Below, piece by piece: positions 1 to 8,209 of a DNA stretch of 64,000 nucleotides. The first letter of the stretch is position 1; every line of letters starts with the position of its first letter. The notes below the pieces were generated by a model. That model worked only from the letters and a program-made list of their open reading frames with translations. It had not been told where the DNA came from and ran no database searches. The stretch is from Pseudarthrobacter sp. BIM B-2242 (lineage in GTDB: Bacteria; Actinomycetota; Actinomycetes; Actinomycetales; Micrococcaceae): positions 3,224,001 to 3,288,000 of the forward strand of contig NZ_CP061721.1 of assembly GCF_014764445.1 (NCBI RefSeq). The letters run 5' to 3'. Both the position numbers and the translations under genes were made by a program.

Positions 1-780
1 ACGGACACCCTTGACCGGCGTCCGGGCGGAAATATCGAGGCCGGTCCGGGAGTCAACAGCGCCCTGGGTTGCGGCAGGCTCAACTACCGGGCTCACCTCA
101 ACAGTTGGGCTCTCCTTAACGGCCGGGATAATGGCGGCTTCGACATCCCGGCGCATGATCAGGCCGCTGTCGCCGGAGCCGTGCAGCTCGCCGAGGTCCA
201 CACCGTGCTCACGGGCCATCCGCCGGACCAGCGGCGAAATGACCGCGCCAAGCTTCCCGGGTACCCGTGTACGGAGCAGCGAGAGGTCCACATCCTGGGT
301 CTCGGCGGGATTAGTTGCGGCAGGCTCAACTACCGGGGTCCGCGGTGCCCGCGAGCGCCGCGACTGACCTTCGCCGCCGGGCGTCCCGTAGCCGATCAGC
401 ACGTTGCCGGACCCCGCCTTCTCCTCCTCGCGGTAGGCGTTGGCTGCTACCGCAGCCGGCGCGGATGATGCCGGCGCGGAGGCCGGCGAAGGGGCGGGGG
501 CGGCATCATCCGCGCCGGACTCACGCGCTAGAGAACCAACCGGAGCAACAGAAATCAGCGGCTTCCCCACGTCCAATGTCTGCCCGGGCTCGCCGTGCAG
601 CTCAAGGACCGTGCCGGCGTAGGGCGAGGGCACTTCCACCACGGACTTGGCCGTCTCAACCTCGGCGATGGGCTGGTCCACGAGGATCTCATCGCCCACG
701 GCGACAAGCCAGTTCACCAGTTCGGCTTCGGTGAGGCCTTCGCCGAGATCGGGCAGCAGGAATACTTTGGTTTCGCTCAT
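1..780 (-). CDS. bkdC: 2-oxoacid dehydrogenase E2 (dihydrolipoamide acyltransferase), N-terminal part
   Basis: Core acyltransferase of a branched-chain 2-oxoacid (or pyruvate) dehydrogenase complex; only about 260 N-terminal residues are in the window, and the gene runs off the left edge. Residues 1-80 form a lipoyl domain with the lipoylated lysine at about K45 in ETAKSVVEV. An Ala/Pro-rich linker follows, then a peripheral subunit-binding domain (ISPLVRRMAREHG) around residues 180-217, then more linker. The ATG lies 3 nt after the E1 beta stop, so it is the third gene of the operon. The catalytic domain is not visible. The substrate is inferred from the Lrp neighbour. Confidence 0.9.
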   Translation of the reverse strand, partial: MSETKVFLLPDLGEGLTEAELVNWLVAVGDEILVDQPIAEVETAKSVVEVPSPYAGTVLELHGEPGQTLDVGKPLISVAPVGSLARESGADDAAPAPSPASAPASSAPAAVAANAYREEEKAGSGNVLIGYGTPGGEGQSRRSRAPRTPVVEPAATNPAETQDVDLSLLRTRVPGKLGAVISPLVRRMAREHGVDLGELHGSGDSGLIMRRDVEAAIIPAVKESPTVEVSPVVEPAATQGAVDSRTGLDISARTPVKGVR

Positions 781-783
781 TGG

Positions 784-1896
784 TCAGTTCTCCCACTGGA
801 GGTCGTCTACGGCGTCGAGGATGCGGTCCACGCCGGGCAGGTAGTAGTGCTCAAGCTTCGGTGCCGGATAGGGGACGTCGAACCCCGTCACCCGGCGGAT
901 CGGCGCTGCTAAATAGTGGAAGCAGCGTTCCTGGACCCGCGCCACTATCTCGGAGGATACGGATGCGAAGCCGTGCGCTTCGGCGATCACCACGGCCCGG
1001 CCGGTCTTACGTACCGACGCGCACACTGTCTCGTCATCGAACGGAACGATCGAGCGTACATCGATGACCTCCAGGAAGCGGCCCTCCTCTGCTGCGGCTG
1101 CGGCCGCTGCGAGGGCCGTGGGCACGGACGATCCGTAGGCGATCAGCGTTGCGTCAGTTCCGGAACAGGCGACGGCGGCCCGGCCTTCCGATGACGTCCC
1201 GGCTTCTGTGTTGGCTGAGTGCTGAGCCCTTAGCTGGTCCAGGTCCACCATGTCCTTGGACCAGTACAGCTTCTTGGGCTCCATAAACATGACCGGGTCG
1301 TCCGAATCGATGGCCTCCCGCAGCATCCGGTAGCCGTCGGCAACGGTGGCGGGAGTGAACACTTTTAGGCCTGCGGTATGGGCGTAGTAGGACTCCGAGG
1401 AGTCGCAGTGGTGCTCCACTCCCCCGATGCCGCCGGCATACGGAACCCGGATCACCATGGGCAGCTTCAGGGCGCCCTTGGTGCGGTTGTGCATCTTGGC
1501 CACGTGGCTGACAATCTGCTGGAAGGCCGGGTAGGCGAAGGCATCAAACTGCATCTCCACCACGGGACGCATGCCGTTCATGGCCATCCCCACGGCCATG
1601 CCCACAATGCCGGACTCCGCCAGCGGCGTATCGAAGCAGCGCTGCTCGCCGAAGGTTTTGGTCAGCCCATCCGTGATGCGGAAAACGCCGCCCAGCATGC
1701 CGACGTCCTCACCGAAGACCAAAACCGTCTCATCGGCCTGCATCGCATCGGCTAAGGCCCTGTTCAGGGCTTTGGCCATCGTGATGGACTGTGGACCTGT
1801 TGCTTCTTGGGAGGCCGCCGCGGTTGCCGCAGCGCGGGCGGTTGCCGCGCTGACGTTCCCGTTTGCCTCCGACGACGTGGTCACTGTCGGACTCAT
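784..1896 (-). CDS. bkdB: 2-oxoacid dehydrogenase E1 component, beta subunit
   Basis: Beta subunit of the thiamine-diphosphate E1 enzyme that decarboxylates the 2-oxoacid and passes the acyl group to E2. The body from about residue 40 (ITMAKALNRALADAM, LVFGEDVG) through the transketolase pyrimidine-binding and C-terminal domains is typical; 370 aa with an Ala/Thr-rich N-terminal extension of about 38 residues. The reading frame is open further upstream, but the ATG at 1896 overlaps the E1 alpha stop as ATGA and has AAGGAG 8 nt before it, so this start is preferred. Confidence 0.92.
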   Translation of the reverse strand: MSPTVTTSSEANGNVSAATARAAATAAASQEATGPQSITMAKALNRALADAMQADETVLVFGEDVGMLGGVFRITDGLTKTFGEQRCFDTPLAESGIVGMAVGMAMNGMRPVVEMQFDAFAYPAFQQIVSHVAKMHNRTKGALKLPMVIRVPYAGGIGGVEHHCDSSESYYAHTAGLKVFTPATVADGYRMLREAIDSDDPVMFMEPKKLYWSKDMVDLDQLRAQHSANTEAGTSSEGRAAVACSGTDATLIAYGSSVPTALAAAAAAAEEGRFLEVIDVRSIVPFDDETVCASVRKTGRAVVIAEAHGFASVSSEIVARVQERCFHYLAAPIRRVTGFDVPYPAPKLEHYYLPGVDRILDAVDDLQWEN

Positions 1897-3110
1897 TTGG
1901 CTGACTCCTTGGACGATGCTTCGCGGGCAAGTTCGTCGGCGAGCAGTGCAGCCTGCTCCTTCAACTGAGGCGTGGGTGCAGAGAACACGTGGCGGAAAAG
2001 GTCCTGCGGGTCCACGGGAACGTCCTCGCCGAGGCCCTCGCGAAGCTGAGCGGCAACATCCTCCGCGTGGGCCGCAATCCGTGCCTCGGCTTCCCCGTCC
2101 AGGACCCCCCTGTCCATAAGGTAGGTCTTCATCCGGCTGATCGGGTCCTTGGCCAGCCACTCAGCAACCTCGCTGTCCTGCCGGTAGCGTGTGGCGTCAT
2201 CGGCGTTGGTGTGGGCCTGCATCCGGTACGTATGGGCCTCCACCAGGAGCGGACCCGAGCCGCCCCGCGCGAGAGCAACTGCCCGGTCCAGCACGGCGAG
2301 GAGGGCAACCACGTCATTGCCGTCGACGCGCTCACCGGCCATGCCGTAGCCAACTGCCTTGTGGGCGAGCGACGGCGCCACCGACTGGTGCGCCAGCGGA
2401 ACAGAGATCGCGTACTTGTTGTTCTGGACGAAGAAAATGACCGGAAGGTGAAAGACGGCCGCGAAGTTCAGGGCTTCATGGAAGTCGCCCTCGCTGGTGG
2501 CACCATCACCGCACATCGCCAAAACCACAGTGTCCTCGCCGCGCAGCTTGGCCGCGTGGGCAACACCGACACCGTGGAGCAGTTGTGTGGTCAAGGGAGT
2601 GCACTGGATGCCCACCTTGTGCTTGGCGGGGTCGTAGCCGCTGTGCCAGTCGCCGCGGAAGATTGTCATCGTCTGCACGGGATCAACTCCGCGCGTCATG
2701 ACGGCCACAGCGTCGCGGTAGGTGGGGAACAGCCAGTCGCCGTCGGAGAGGCAGAGGGCCGCCGCCACCTGACAGGCTTCCTGGCCGTGGCTGGACGGAT
2801 ACACGGCCATCCGGCCCTGGCGGACGAGCGCAGAGTTCTGGTCGTTGACCCGGCGTCCAACGACGAGCTGCTCGTAGGCAGCCAAGAGTTCATCGTCGCC
2901 GGGCAGCGGATACTCGTGGCCGGGTTCGGTTCCCTGCTCGCTTTCGGCTTTGAGCCGTCCGTCCTGGTCCACCATCTGGATCTGGTGACGGGCGGGAAGC
3001 ATGTAATCCTCGGCAGTGATGCCGAATTTCCGCACGGCTTCGGTTACGGCATCTTCGGCCGGCAGCCGTTGGGCCTGGTCCGGCGCAGGGTGGTCTGCGG
3101 AGATCGTCAT
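1893..3110 (-). CDS. bkdA: 2-oxoacid dehydrogenase E1 component, alpha subunit
   Basis: Alpha subunit of the E1 decarboxylase, 405 aa. The thiamine-diphosphate motif runs from GDG at residues 201-203 to NN at 230-231, with the usual spacing. Other family signatures are RQGRMAVYPSSHGQEA and the YRMQAHTNADD loop. First gene of the operon, translationally coupled to E1 beta by a 4-bp overlap. The family includes both branched-chain and pyruvate enzymes. The branched-chain reading is inferred from the divergent Lrp/AsnC gene, as bkd operons are controlled by Lrp-type regulators in other bacteria. Confidence 0.92.
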   Translation of the reverse strand: MTISADHPAPDQAQRLPAEDAVTEAVRKFGITAEDYMLPARHQIQMVDQDGRLKAESEQGTEPGHEYPLPGDDELLAAYEQLVVGRRVNDQNSALVRQGRMAVYPSSHGQEACQVAAALCLSDGDWLFPTYRDAVAVMTRGVDPVQTMTIFRGDWHSGYDPAKHKVGIQCTPLTTQLLHGVGVAHAAKLRGEDTVVLAMCGDGATSEGDFHEALNFAAVFHLPVIFFVQNNKYAISVPLAHQSVAPSLAHKAVGYGMAGERVDGNDVVALLAVLDRAVALARGGSGPLLVEAHTYRMQAHTNADDATRYRQDSEVAEWLAKDPISRMKTYLMDRGVLDGEAEARIAAHAEDVAAQLREGLGEDVPVDPQDLFRHVFSAPTPQLKEQAALLADELAREASSKESAK

Positions 3111-3262
3111 TGGTCCGTCCTTTATTTAGGCACTATTCACCCCCAGTATCTGCCTATTGCAAGTTTCGTATCCAGACCTGAGCTGAATCGTGGAGAAGCC
3201 AGTTCCGCGGGGCTATTCTGAGAGACGAATCGTCAGTTACACCGGCACTACGGCAAGGAGCT

Positions 3263-3736
3263 GTGGACATATTGGCACGCACAACCGACCGCGCAGAAAC
3301 GGCGACGTTGGACGATGTGGACCGGCGCATCATCTCAGAACTGACCAGGGACGGCAGAATGTCCGTCACCCAGGTGGCGGAGAACGTCCATATCTCCCGC
3401 GCACACGCCTACACACGGATCGCAAGATTAACCAGCGAAGGCGTGCTGACGAAATTCACGGCCCTGGTGGACCCTATCAAGGCAGGACTCAAATCCTCCG
3501 CCTACGTGACGCTGAAGGTCAGCCAGCATTCGTGGCGCGAGCTGCGCGAACAGCTCCGCGCTATCCCGGAGGTCCACCACATTGCCCTGGTCGGCGGCGA
3601 CTTCGACGTCATCCTGCTGGTGCGGGCCATCGACAACATCGATCTCCGCCGTGTGATCTTCGACCAACTCCAGTCCATGCCCGGAGTCCTGGACACGCAG
3701 ACGTTTCTGGTGTTCGAGGACTTGGATACGCGTTAG
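3263..3736 (+). CDS. Lrp/AsnC-family transcriptional regulator
   Basis: About 157 aa with an N-terminal winged helix-turn-helix (LDDVDRRIISELTRDGRMS, then the recognition helix region HISRAHAYTRIARL) and a C-terminal RAM/AsnC ligand-binding domain (VHHIALVGGDFDVILLV). Divergent from the 2-oxoacid dehydrogenase operon across about 150 bp, so it probably controls that operon in response to a branched-chain amino acid or its oxoacid. The start is uncertain: AAGGAG at 3255-3260 is only 2 nt before the GTG at 3263 but 11 nt before an in-frame TTG at 3272. Confidence 0.9.
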   Translation: MDILARTTDRAETATLDDVDRRIISELTRDGRMSVTQVAENVHISRAHAYTRIARLTSEGVLTKFTALVDPIKAGLKSSAYVTLKVSQHSWRELREQLRAIPEVHHIALVGGDFDVILLVRAIDNIDLRRVIFDQLQSMPGVLDTQTFLVFEDLDTR

Positions 3737-3877
3737 GTTCCTGGAAATGCTAACTCGTACGCGGCTCTCCGGAAGCCTGATATCCGGGCCTTTTGCAGTT
3801 TGAGCATGGACGCGCAGTCTGAGGATGGCGCCGTCGCCTAGGTATTCCGCGCTGCGGCGTGGTGCGCCAGGAAAGGG

Positions 3878-3934
3878 GTCAGGGCCTCTTTGAATAGGTA
3901 GCGACGAAGCAACCAAAACCAAAGAGACCCTGAC
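3878..3934. repeat. imperfect inverted repeat beside IS remnant
   Basis: A 15-nt arm at 3878-3892 (GTCAGGGCCTCTTTG) pairs with 3920-3934 with one mismatch, leaving a 27-nt loop. It lies between the Lrp gene and the ISL3 remnant. It could be a terminator for the regulator gene or a relic of the remnant's end; there is no T-run directly after it. Confidence 0.5.
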
Positions 3935-3946
3935 ATAAATAACTCT

Positions 3947-4230
3947 ATGTCCTGTCCCCATTACAGCTGGTGTACGCGCACATATGCGCTGCTCGGTGGC
4001 GAGGGCATCCACGTCATCTTCGTCATTAATGCCGGGACCGGCCTCGTACTGATCAGCGAAACCGGATGGTCCTGGCCGCTGGCCCGGACTGCGGCATCGC
4101 CCGCGGTCGGCCACGTACGCCGCAAGCTCCGGCTCCATGACATTCCCTATTTCGGCCAGCCGGTGCGGTTGCTGTGGGCCAGACGGGCTCTTCACCCCAC
4201 CAACCATGAAGAGATGCAAGCCACTTAACC
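3947..4230 (+). pseudogene. remnant of an ISL3-family transposase N-terminus
   Basis: The frame reads like a decayed ISL3 N-terminus: the stretch LLGGEGIHVIFV, then after a gap RKLRLHDIPYFGQPVRLLWARR, which matches the '..DIPxxGRPVRLxWxKRR..' strand before the transposase zinc-ribbon region. The zinc-ribbon cysteines are gone, and the frame stops inside the target duplication of the intact IS next to it. It is on the opposite strand from the intact transposase, and its sequence differs, so it derives from another copy. Confidence 0.55.
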
Positions 4231-4252
4231 GGCTCTTCCACTTTTAGCGTGG
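4223..4252. repeat. left end of ISL3 element: target duplication plus terminal repeat
   Basis: The 8-bp duplication ACTTAACC (4223-4230) is followed by the 22-bp left terminal repeat (4231-4252) starting GGCTCTTCC and ending TTTTAGCGTGG. Confidence 0.9.
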
Positions 4253-5639
4253 CGGCAGGTGTTCAGCATGCTTGTTGGGCTGCTGTGTACAACAATAACC
4301 GGAGCCTGTAATGGTCATGGTTCCGATATCCGCGTGCCGCGCGTTTGAGGTTTTTCGCGCTGAGGTTCGCCGCTTCGCTGCGGGCGTTTGTGACCCGTGT
4401 CCGGCAGAACGTGAGCAGCTCTCTCCGCCACATCCGCAGGGTCAGAAACAGTGATTTGGCCTCCCGCATCCTGGTTGCTTTCACGGCGTGTTCGAGTTCG
4501 GCCCAGGCGCGGTGGAACGCGTCGATGTGATCTGTCTTCAGCAGCTGGCGGACGTGTTCTTTGATGCCCCAGACGACGCCGAGTTCGATGTCGGCAGCGA
4601 TGATTTCCTGCATCCGTCCGCGCTGGGCGCCGGACATATTTTCCTGATTGCACGTCAGCAGCTTCCGGTATTTCCAGGCCGGATCCGTGGCCCGGCCGCG
4701 CCTGCCATGCAGGTCGTGGGCACGGCGCCGCCGGACCTCGGTGACCATCTGATTCGCCCGGGCCACCACATGCCAGTGATCGACGGTGATTGCTGCCTTA
4801 GGCAGGGCCTTGCGGACGGCCCGGCGGAACTCGGTGGACATATCCATCGCCACCAGTTCCACCCTGTTCCGCCACCAGCGCGGCCGGGCCCCGAGCCAGT
4901 CCCGCACCGCCTGCCCGCGGCGGCCATCCACAATGTCGAGGATGGCCCCGGTATCGAGATCGGTGAACACGATCGACCAGGGCTCGACCCGGGTGACCTT
5001 GCCGGAACCGTCCTTCAGGTATCTGACCCGTCGGAAGCGGTGTTCATCCACGCCCAGCCGGCGGACGAGTCTTCGGTCCACGCCCCCGTCTAGGACGGCC
5101 GTGTCAGCTGTAACTCGCATGACTGTTGTCCATGACACTCCGGCGGCTGCAGCGACCCGGGAGACGGCACGCAGCTCAGTGGACAGCCCCGTGACAATGC
5201 CAGCCACCAGCCTGCTGGTCGGCCGGGACCGCAACGGAATTTCATCTGTGGTCTGCACGAACGACCTCCGCGGACACTCTGGTTCCAAACAGGCCAGACG
5301 CCGCTTCCGGACCCGGACTTCCAGCGGCGCTCCGCCGCACTGGACATCCCGGACGCGATGAATCGGGCGGGCCTGGACCCGGGACGACAGCACACCGCAG
5401 TCCGGGCAGGCGCCTTCGCGTTCGACGGGTTCGACCAGCACCGCCCGGGTGTCGCCGGCATGCTCGGCGGAGAGCACAACATGGCCCTCCAAATTGAACA
5501 GAATCGACGCGGCATCGCACGTCTGCGTAATCTGTAACAAGGCTCGTAGTCCTCAGCAATAGATGTCTCGACAACACCTATGCTCGCAGGGCTACGAGCC
5601 CCTTCATTTGAAGGACACCACGCTAAAAGTTGATGAGCC
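4231..5639 (-). mobile_element. complete ISL3-family insertion sequence
   Basis: A 1409-bp element bounded by 22-bp terminal repeats (4231-4252 and 5618-5639) that match at 20 of 22 positions. It is flanked by a perfect 8-bp direct repeat, ACTTAACC, at 4223-4230 and 5640-5647. An 8-bp duplication is what ISL3 elements make. The single transposase gene fills it. The intact ORF, well-matched ends and perfect duplication point to a recent insertion into older IS debris. Confidence 0.93.
4263..5540 (-). CDS. ISL3-family transposase
   Basis: Full-length 425-aa DDE transposase. An N-terminal zinc ribbon has CPDCG near residue 40 and a second Cys pair (ACLEPECPRRSF) near 85-92. A helix-turn-helix region (VSRVAAAAGVSWTTVMRV) precedes the catalytic core, where LGVDEHRFRR, VAMDMSTEFRRAV and the C-terminal NARSEAANLSAKNLKRAARGY segment supply the acidic residues and the ISL3 signature. 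The stop is 32 bp from the left end of the element. No frameshift was seen, so it may be active. Confidence 0.93.
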   Translation of the reverse strand: MLQITQTCDAASILFNLEGHVVLSAEHAGDTRAVLVEPVEREGACPDCGVLSSRVQARPIHRVRDVQCGGAPLEVRVRKRRLACLEPECPRRSFVQTTDEIPLRSRPTSRLVAGIVTGLSTELRAVSRVAAAAGVSWTTVMRVTADTAVLDGGVDRRLVRRLGVDEHRFRRVRYLKDGSGKVTRVEPWSIVFTDLDTGAILDIVDGRRGQAVRDWLGARPRWWRNRVELVAMDMSTEFRRAVRKALPKAAITVDHWHVVARANQMVTEVRRRRAHDLHGRRGRATDPAWKYRKLLTCNQENMSGAQRGRMQEIIAADIELGVVWGIKEHVRQLLKTDHIDAFHRAWAELEHAVKATRMREAKSLFLTLRMWRRELLTFCRTRVTNARSEAANLSAKNLKRAARGYRNHDHYRLRLLLYTAAQQAC

Positions 5640-5647
5640 ACTTAACC
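5618..5647. repeat. right end of ISL3 element: terminal repeat plus target duplication
   Basis: The 22-bp right terminal repeat (5618-5639), inverse of the left with mismatches at positions 6 and 9, is followed directly by the second ACTTAACC copy (5640-5647). Confidence 0.9.
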
Positions 5648-6290
5648 TTGCGCAGCTCATCTTCCTTCTCCGCCTCGAAATACAAGGTGGTGACGTCATA
5701 CAAGACCAGGGAGACGTCCCCGTCCCTGCTGGCGTGCTCGAAGCACCAGGTCGCGATCCTGTCGCGGTACTTTCCGGCAGAGGCCCGGCCGAGAGTCCGC
5801 TTCATCGTCGCGTAACTGGCAGGGGCCTGACCCAAGTCCCGCAACACCCGCCGGCATCCAGCAGCGAGGTCGGCTCCACAACCCGGGCGACCACCAGGTC
5901 ACGGAAGACCTCGTCCCTCAGGCCGTCGAATCCCAGCGCAGTGAAGACACTGGCCAACGCATTGAACAGGACACGTAAGTCGGTGCCGACCACGCGGGCA
6001 GGGCCGGTGCGATCAGATGTTTCTGCACTGGCGGCACGGTCGAACCGGCCCGAATCGCCGGCCGGAGCGAGCAACCTCACCGATGGAGGCGTGGGCTCAA
6101 CACCGAGTTCCAGGACGCCCTGCGCAGGGTCCTCAAGCAACTCGCGGGCACGCGCCAGCAGCACACCGAGCTCGGCCGCCGTATGCGCTGAGCCCACGTG
6201 CTCAACGATACGCTGCCGGCGCCGAACATACTGGCTCTTCGCATTGCAGTGGCTGTCCACGCCAACCACAACTAAGGCGAAGAGTCTCAA
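5640..6290 (-). pseudogene. truncated, frameshifted IS1634-type transposase
   Basis: The N-terminal half of an IS1634-like transposase is recognisable: RIVEHVGSAHTAAELGVLL, a middle part ending VVARVVEPTSLLDAG, then in a second frame VLRDLGQAPASYATMKRTLGRASAGKYRDR and VLYDVTTLYFEAEKEDELRKV. The two frames meet near 5840-5850, so at least one indel is present. The catalytic C-terminal half is missing, and the coding stretch breaks at the ISL3 insertion point. With the ISL3 element removed, the frame runs straight into the older ISL3 remnant, so the truncation came before the insertion. Confidence 0.75.
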
Positions 6291-6333
6291 ATCACGCTAC
6301 GGCGGAGAAGGAGCTTCGAGACTCGGCGCCCAC

Positions 6334-8208
6334 TTATATCTCTGGCTTCCCTCCAGCGACCTTCGGAATGCGGATGATCCGACCATCAGTACAGGAAATG
6401 GAGATGTCCGTATCTGACTGGTTAACCGATGGTCGCATCTCATTGTTATTATCATCTGCTATGTCGTAGAGACGCGACGCCGCAATGAACACATTCACTT
6501 CGCAGGAGGCGTTATCAAGAAGGCCCATTACAGCGGATGGACCGAGGGGAGAGGTGACGTCCCCTGCTACTAGTGAAGCTTGCCTAAAACCGTGTAGCCC
6601 GATAAGTTCTGCGCCGGTCGTGGCATTTCGCCACCGCGCACTGGGGATGTCGGAGTCGCTATCCACCGTGTACTCGTATGCCACCGATTCCGACGGCAAA
6701 GCCCAGCTAGTCAGGCGAAAATGCAGCCCAGGCTTCTCTTTAGAAAGGCAAAAGATTTGGATGTCCCACTTTCCATCCAATATCGTGTACTCCACTATGC
6801 TGACACCACCGGCGGCAAGCACGCGAGGGCCGATTCGATCAAACTTCCCGAAATTCAACAGGTTTGAGGAAAACAAGAACCTAGTAACGGTGGGCTCAAT
6901 AATTGACGCTGCATAGTCACGCGAGGTGGTAACAACCTTAACGACGCCACGACCACTCAAACGTCCTTTTTGCAATATCCCAAAAGAATTATCCGGCATT
7001 CCCGAAATCTCAATCGGAACAGTCCGACTTGAGTAGCTTCGACGCGTGTACAGCGGATCATCCTTGAAAAATGCTGTCACTCTAGCCTTTTGATGATCGC
7101 TACCATGATTATGCAGGATAGCAACTTTAGCGCGGGTCGTCGCGAGGAGGCCTACACCCGACACGGCATGTTCACTCCGGGCTTCGGCTTCTGGCGCATC
7201 TTGTTTCCAGAACTCTGACTGATTCGGAATCAGCAACGCTGCGAATGCTTTTGAAGCCCAGTACGGTGAAGCCGGTCCAGTATAACGCTGAGCCATTTCT
7301 CGATACTCACCGTGCCAGCCAACACTCAACAGACCACCTGTAACCGCGCCCCGAGACATGAAGTACTCGATCACAGCGGACCAAATACGCCCGCGCTCCC
7401 CGTCATCCCTGACCGCCGGACTAATAAGTGCCGAAACGGCAAAAGGTGCAGCAATTGCGAACCTGTAAGTCAGGGACCTGCCAAAAAATACGGGCGCACC
7501 AGAAGACTCAACCAAGTTTCTAGCGAATCGCCAATACTCGTCCAGTCGGGCGCCATATAGCTCAAGAGCGGACTGATCTCTACCCAAGTGAGAGATGAGG
7601 GGTAAGTAAAAATGAAAAGCCCACGCATTGTAGTAATCAAAAGTTCGGCCACTTCCATCTGTATATAATCCCCCACCCCGATACCAACTCTCGGTGTATT
7701 TTCGAGAATTAGCGATAGCCCGACGCGTCTTTTCGTCGGATAATCCGATGGATTCCAAGAAATCAGCGATAACGTGCGGGAACATAACCCAATTGTTCTC
7801 AGATGGGGTGACATCTAAAGATCGTCGGAATCGCTCAATCAAGGAGTTTTTGGCTCCTTGACTCAAAGGCTCGAATAGGCGGGAAGGTGCGATGCGAAGG
7901 CTTAACGCCAGCGAGGCGGTCTCAACCAGTGCTTGCGCCAACTTATCGGCTTCTGGCCAACCGCCACGGTTCGATGCCCCCAATTCGATAACGTCCAACA
8001 GGCGGTCATGCCACTCAGGCAATCCTGGCGATCCTGCCAACCTAAACGAGGCGAGCAAGAGAGGACGGCTGACTCCTTCGTACCCGTCGGAAGCGGTACC
8101 CCACTTACTGGCTTTGCCCGGTAGATGAATGGAGCCGTCAGTCGAGGCACGGTCAATCACAGCAGAAAGGAGGACATCGGCCAGATCCAGTGCGCTTTGC
8201 TTATCCAT
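6334..8208 (-). CDS. DUF2264 domain protein, putative glycan-active enzyme
   Basis: 624 aa, no signal peptide, so probably cytoplasmic. The N-terminal two thirds match the DUF2264 fold: SENNWVMFPHVIADFLE near 135, WYRGGGLYTDGSGRTFDYYNAW near 175-195, and YTGPASPYWASKAFAALL near 315. The C-terminal 200 residues look like a beta-rich domain. DUF2264 has an alpha/alpha-barrel type and is, as I recall, related to a beta-glucuronidase glycoside hydrolase family. Here its place in a polysaccharide locus with UDP-glucuronate synthesis suggests a glycan substrate; the reaction is unknown. Start at 8208 has a strong GGAGGTAAT site. Codon use is AT-richer than the flanks. Confidence 0.75.
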   Translation of the reverse strand: MDKQSALDLADVLLSAVIDRASTDGSIHLPGKASKWGTASDGYEGVSRPLLLASFRLAGSPGLPEWHDRLLDVIELGASNRGGWPEADKLAQALVETASLALSLRIAPSRLFEPLSQGAKNSLIERFRRSLDVTPSENNWVMFPHVIADFLESIGLSDEKTRRAIANSRKYTESWYRGGGLYTDGSGRTFDYYNAWAFHFYLPLISHLGRDQSALELYGARLDEYWRFARNLVESSGAPVFFGRSLTYRFAIAAPFAVSALISPAVRDDGERGRIWSAVIEYFMSRGAVTGGLLSVGWHGEYREMAQRYTGPASPYWASKAFAALLIPNQSEFWKQDAPEAEARSEHAVSGVGLLATTRAKVAILHNHGSDHQKARVTAFFKDDPLYTRRSYSSRTVPIEISGMPDNSFGILQKGRLSGRGVVKVVTTSRDYAASIIEPTVTRFLFSSNLLNFGKFDRIGPRVLAAGGVSIVEYTILDGKWDIQIFCLSKEKPGLHFRLTSWALPSESVAYEYTVDSDSDIPSARWRNATTGAELIGLHGFRQASLVAGDVTSPLGPSAVMGLLDNASCEVNVFIAASRLYDIADDNNNEMRPSVNQSDTDISISCTDGRIIRIPKVAGGKPEI

Positions 8209-8209
8209 A

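Noticed and set aside
784..2160. Longer E1 beta product starting at 2160
   Set aside because: The extra residues would overlap the E1 alpha gene by over 260 bp and are Arg/Gly-rich; the ATG at 1896 has a ribosome site and a 4-bp overlap.
1989..3221. Plus-strand 410-codon frame opposite the E1 alpha gene
   Set aside because: Shadow of a well-supported dehydrogenase gene; no domain, no ribosome site.
3428..4219. Minus-strand 263-codon frame across the Lrp gene and IS remnant
   Set aside because: Opposite the well-defined Lrp regulator; low-complexity shadow.
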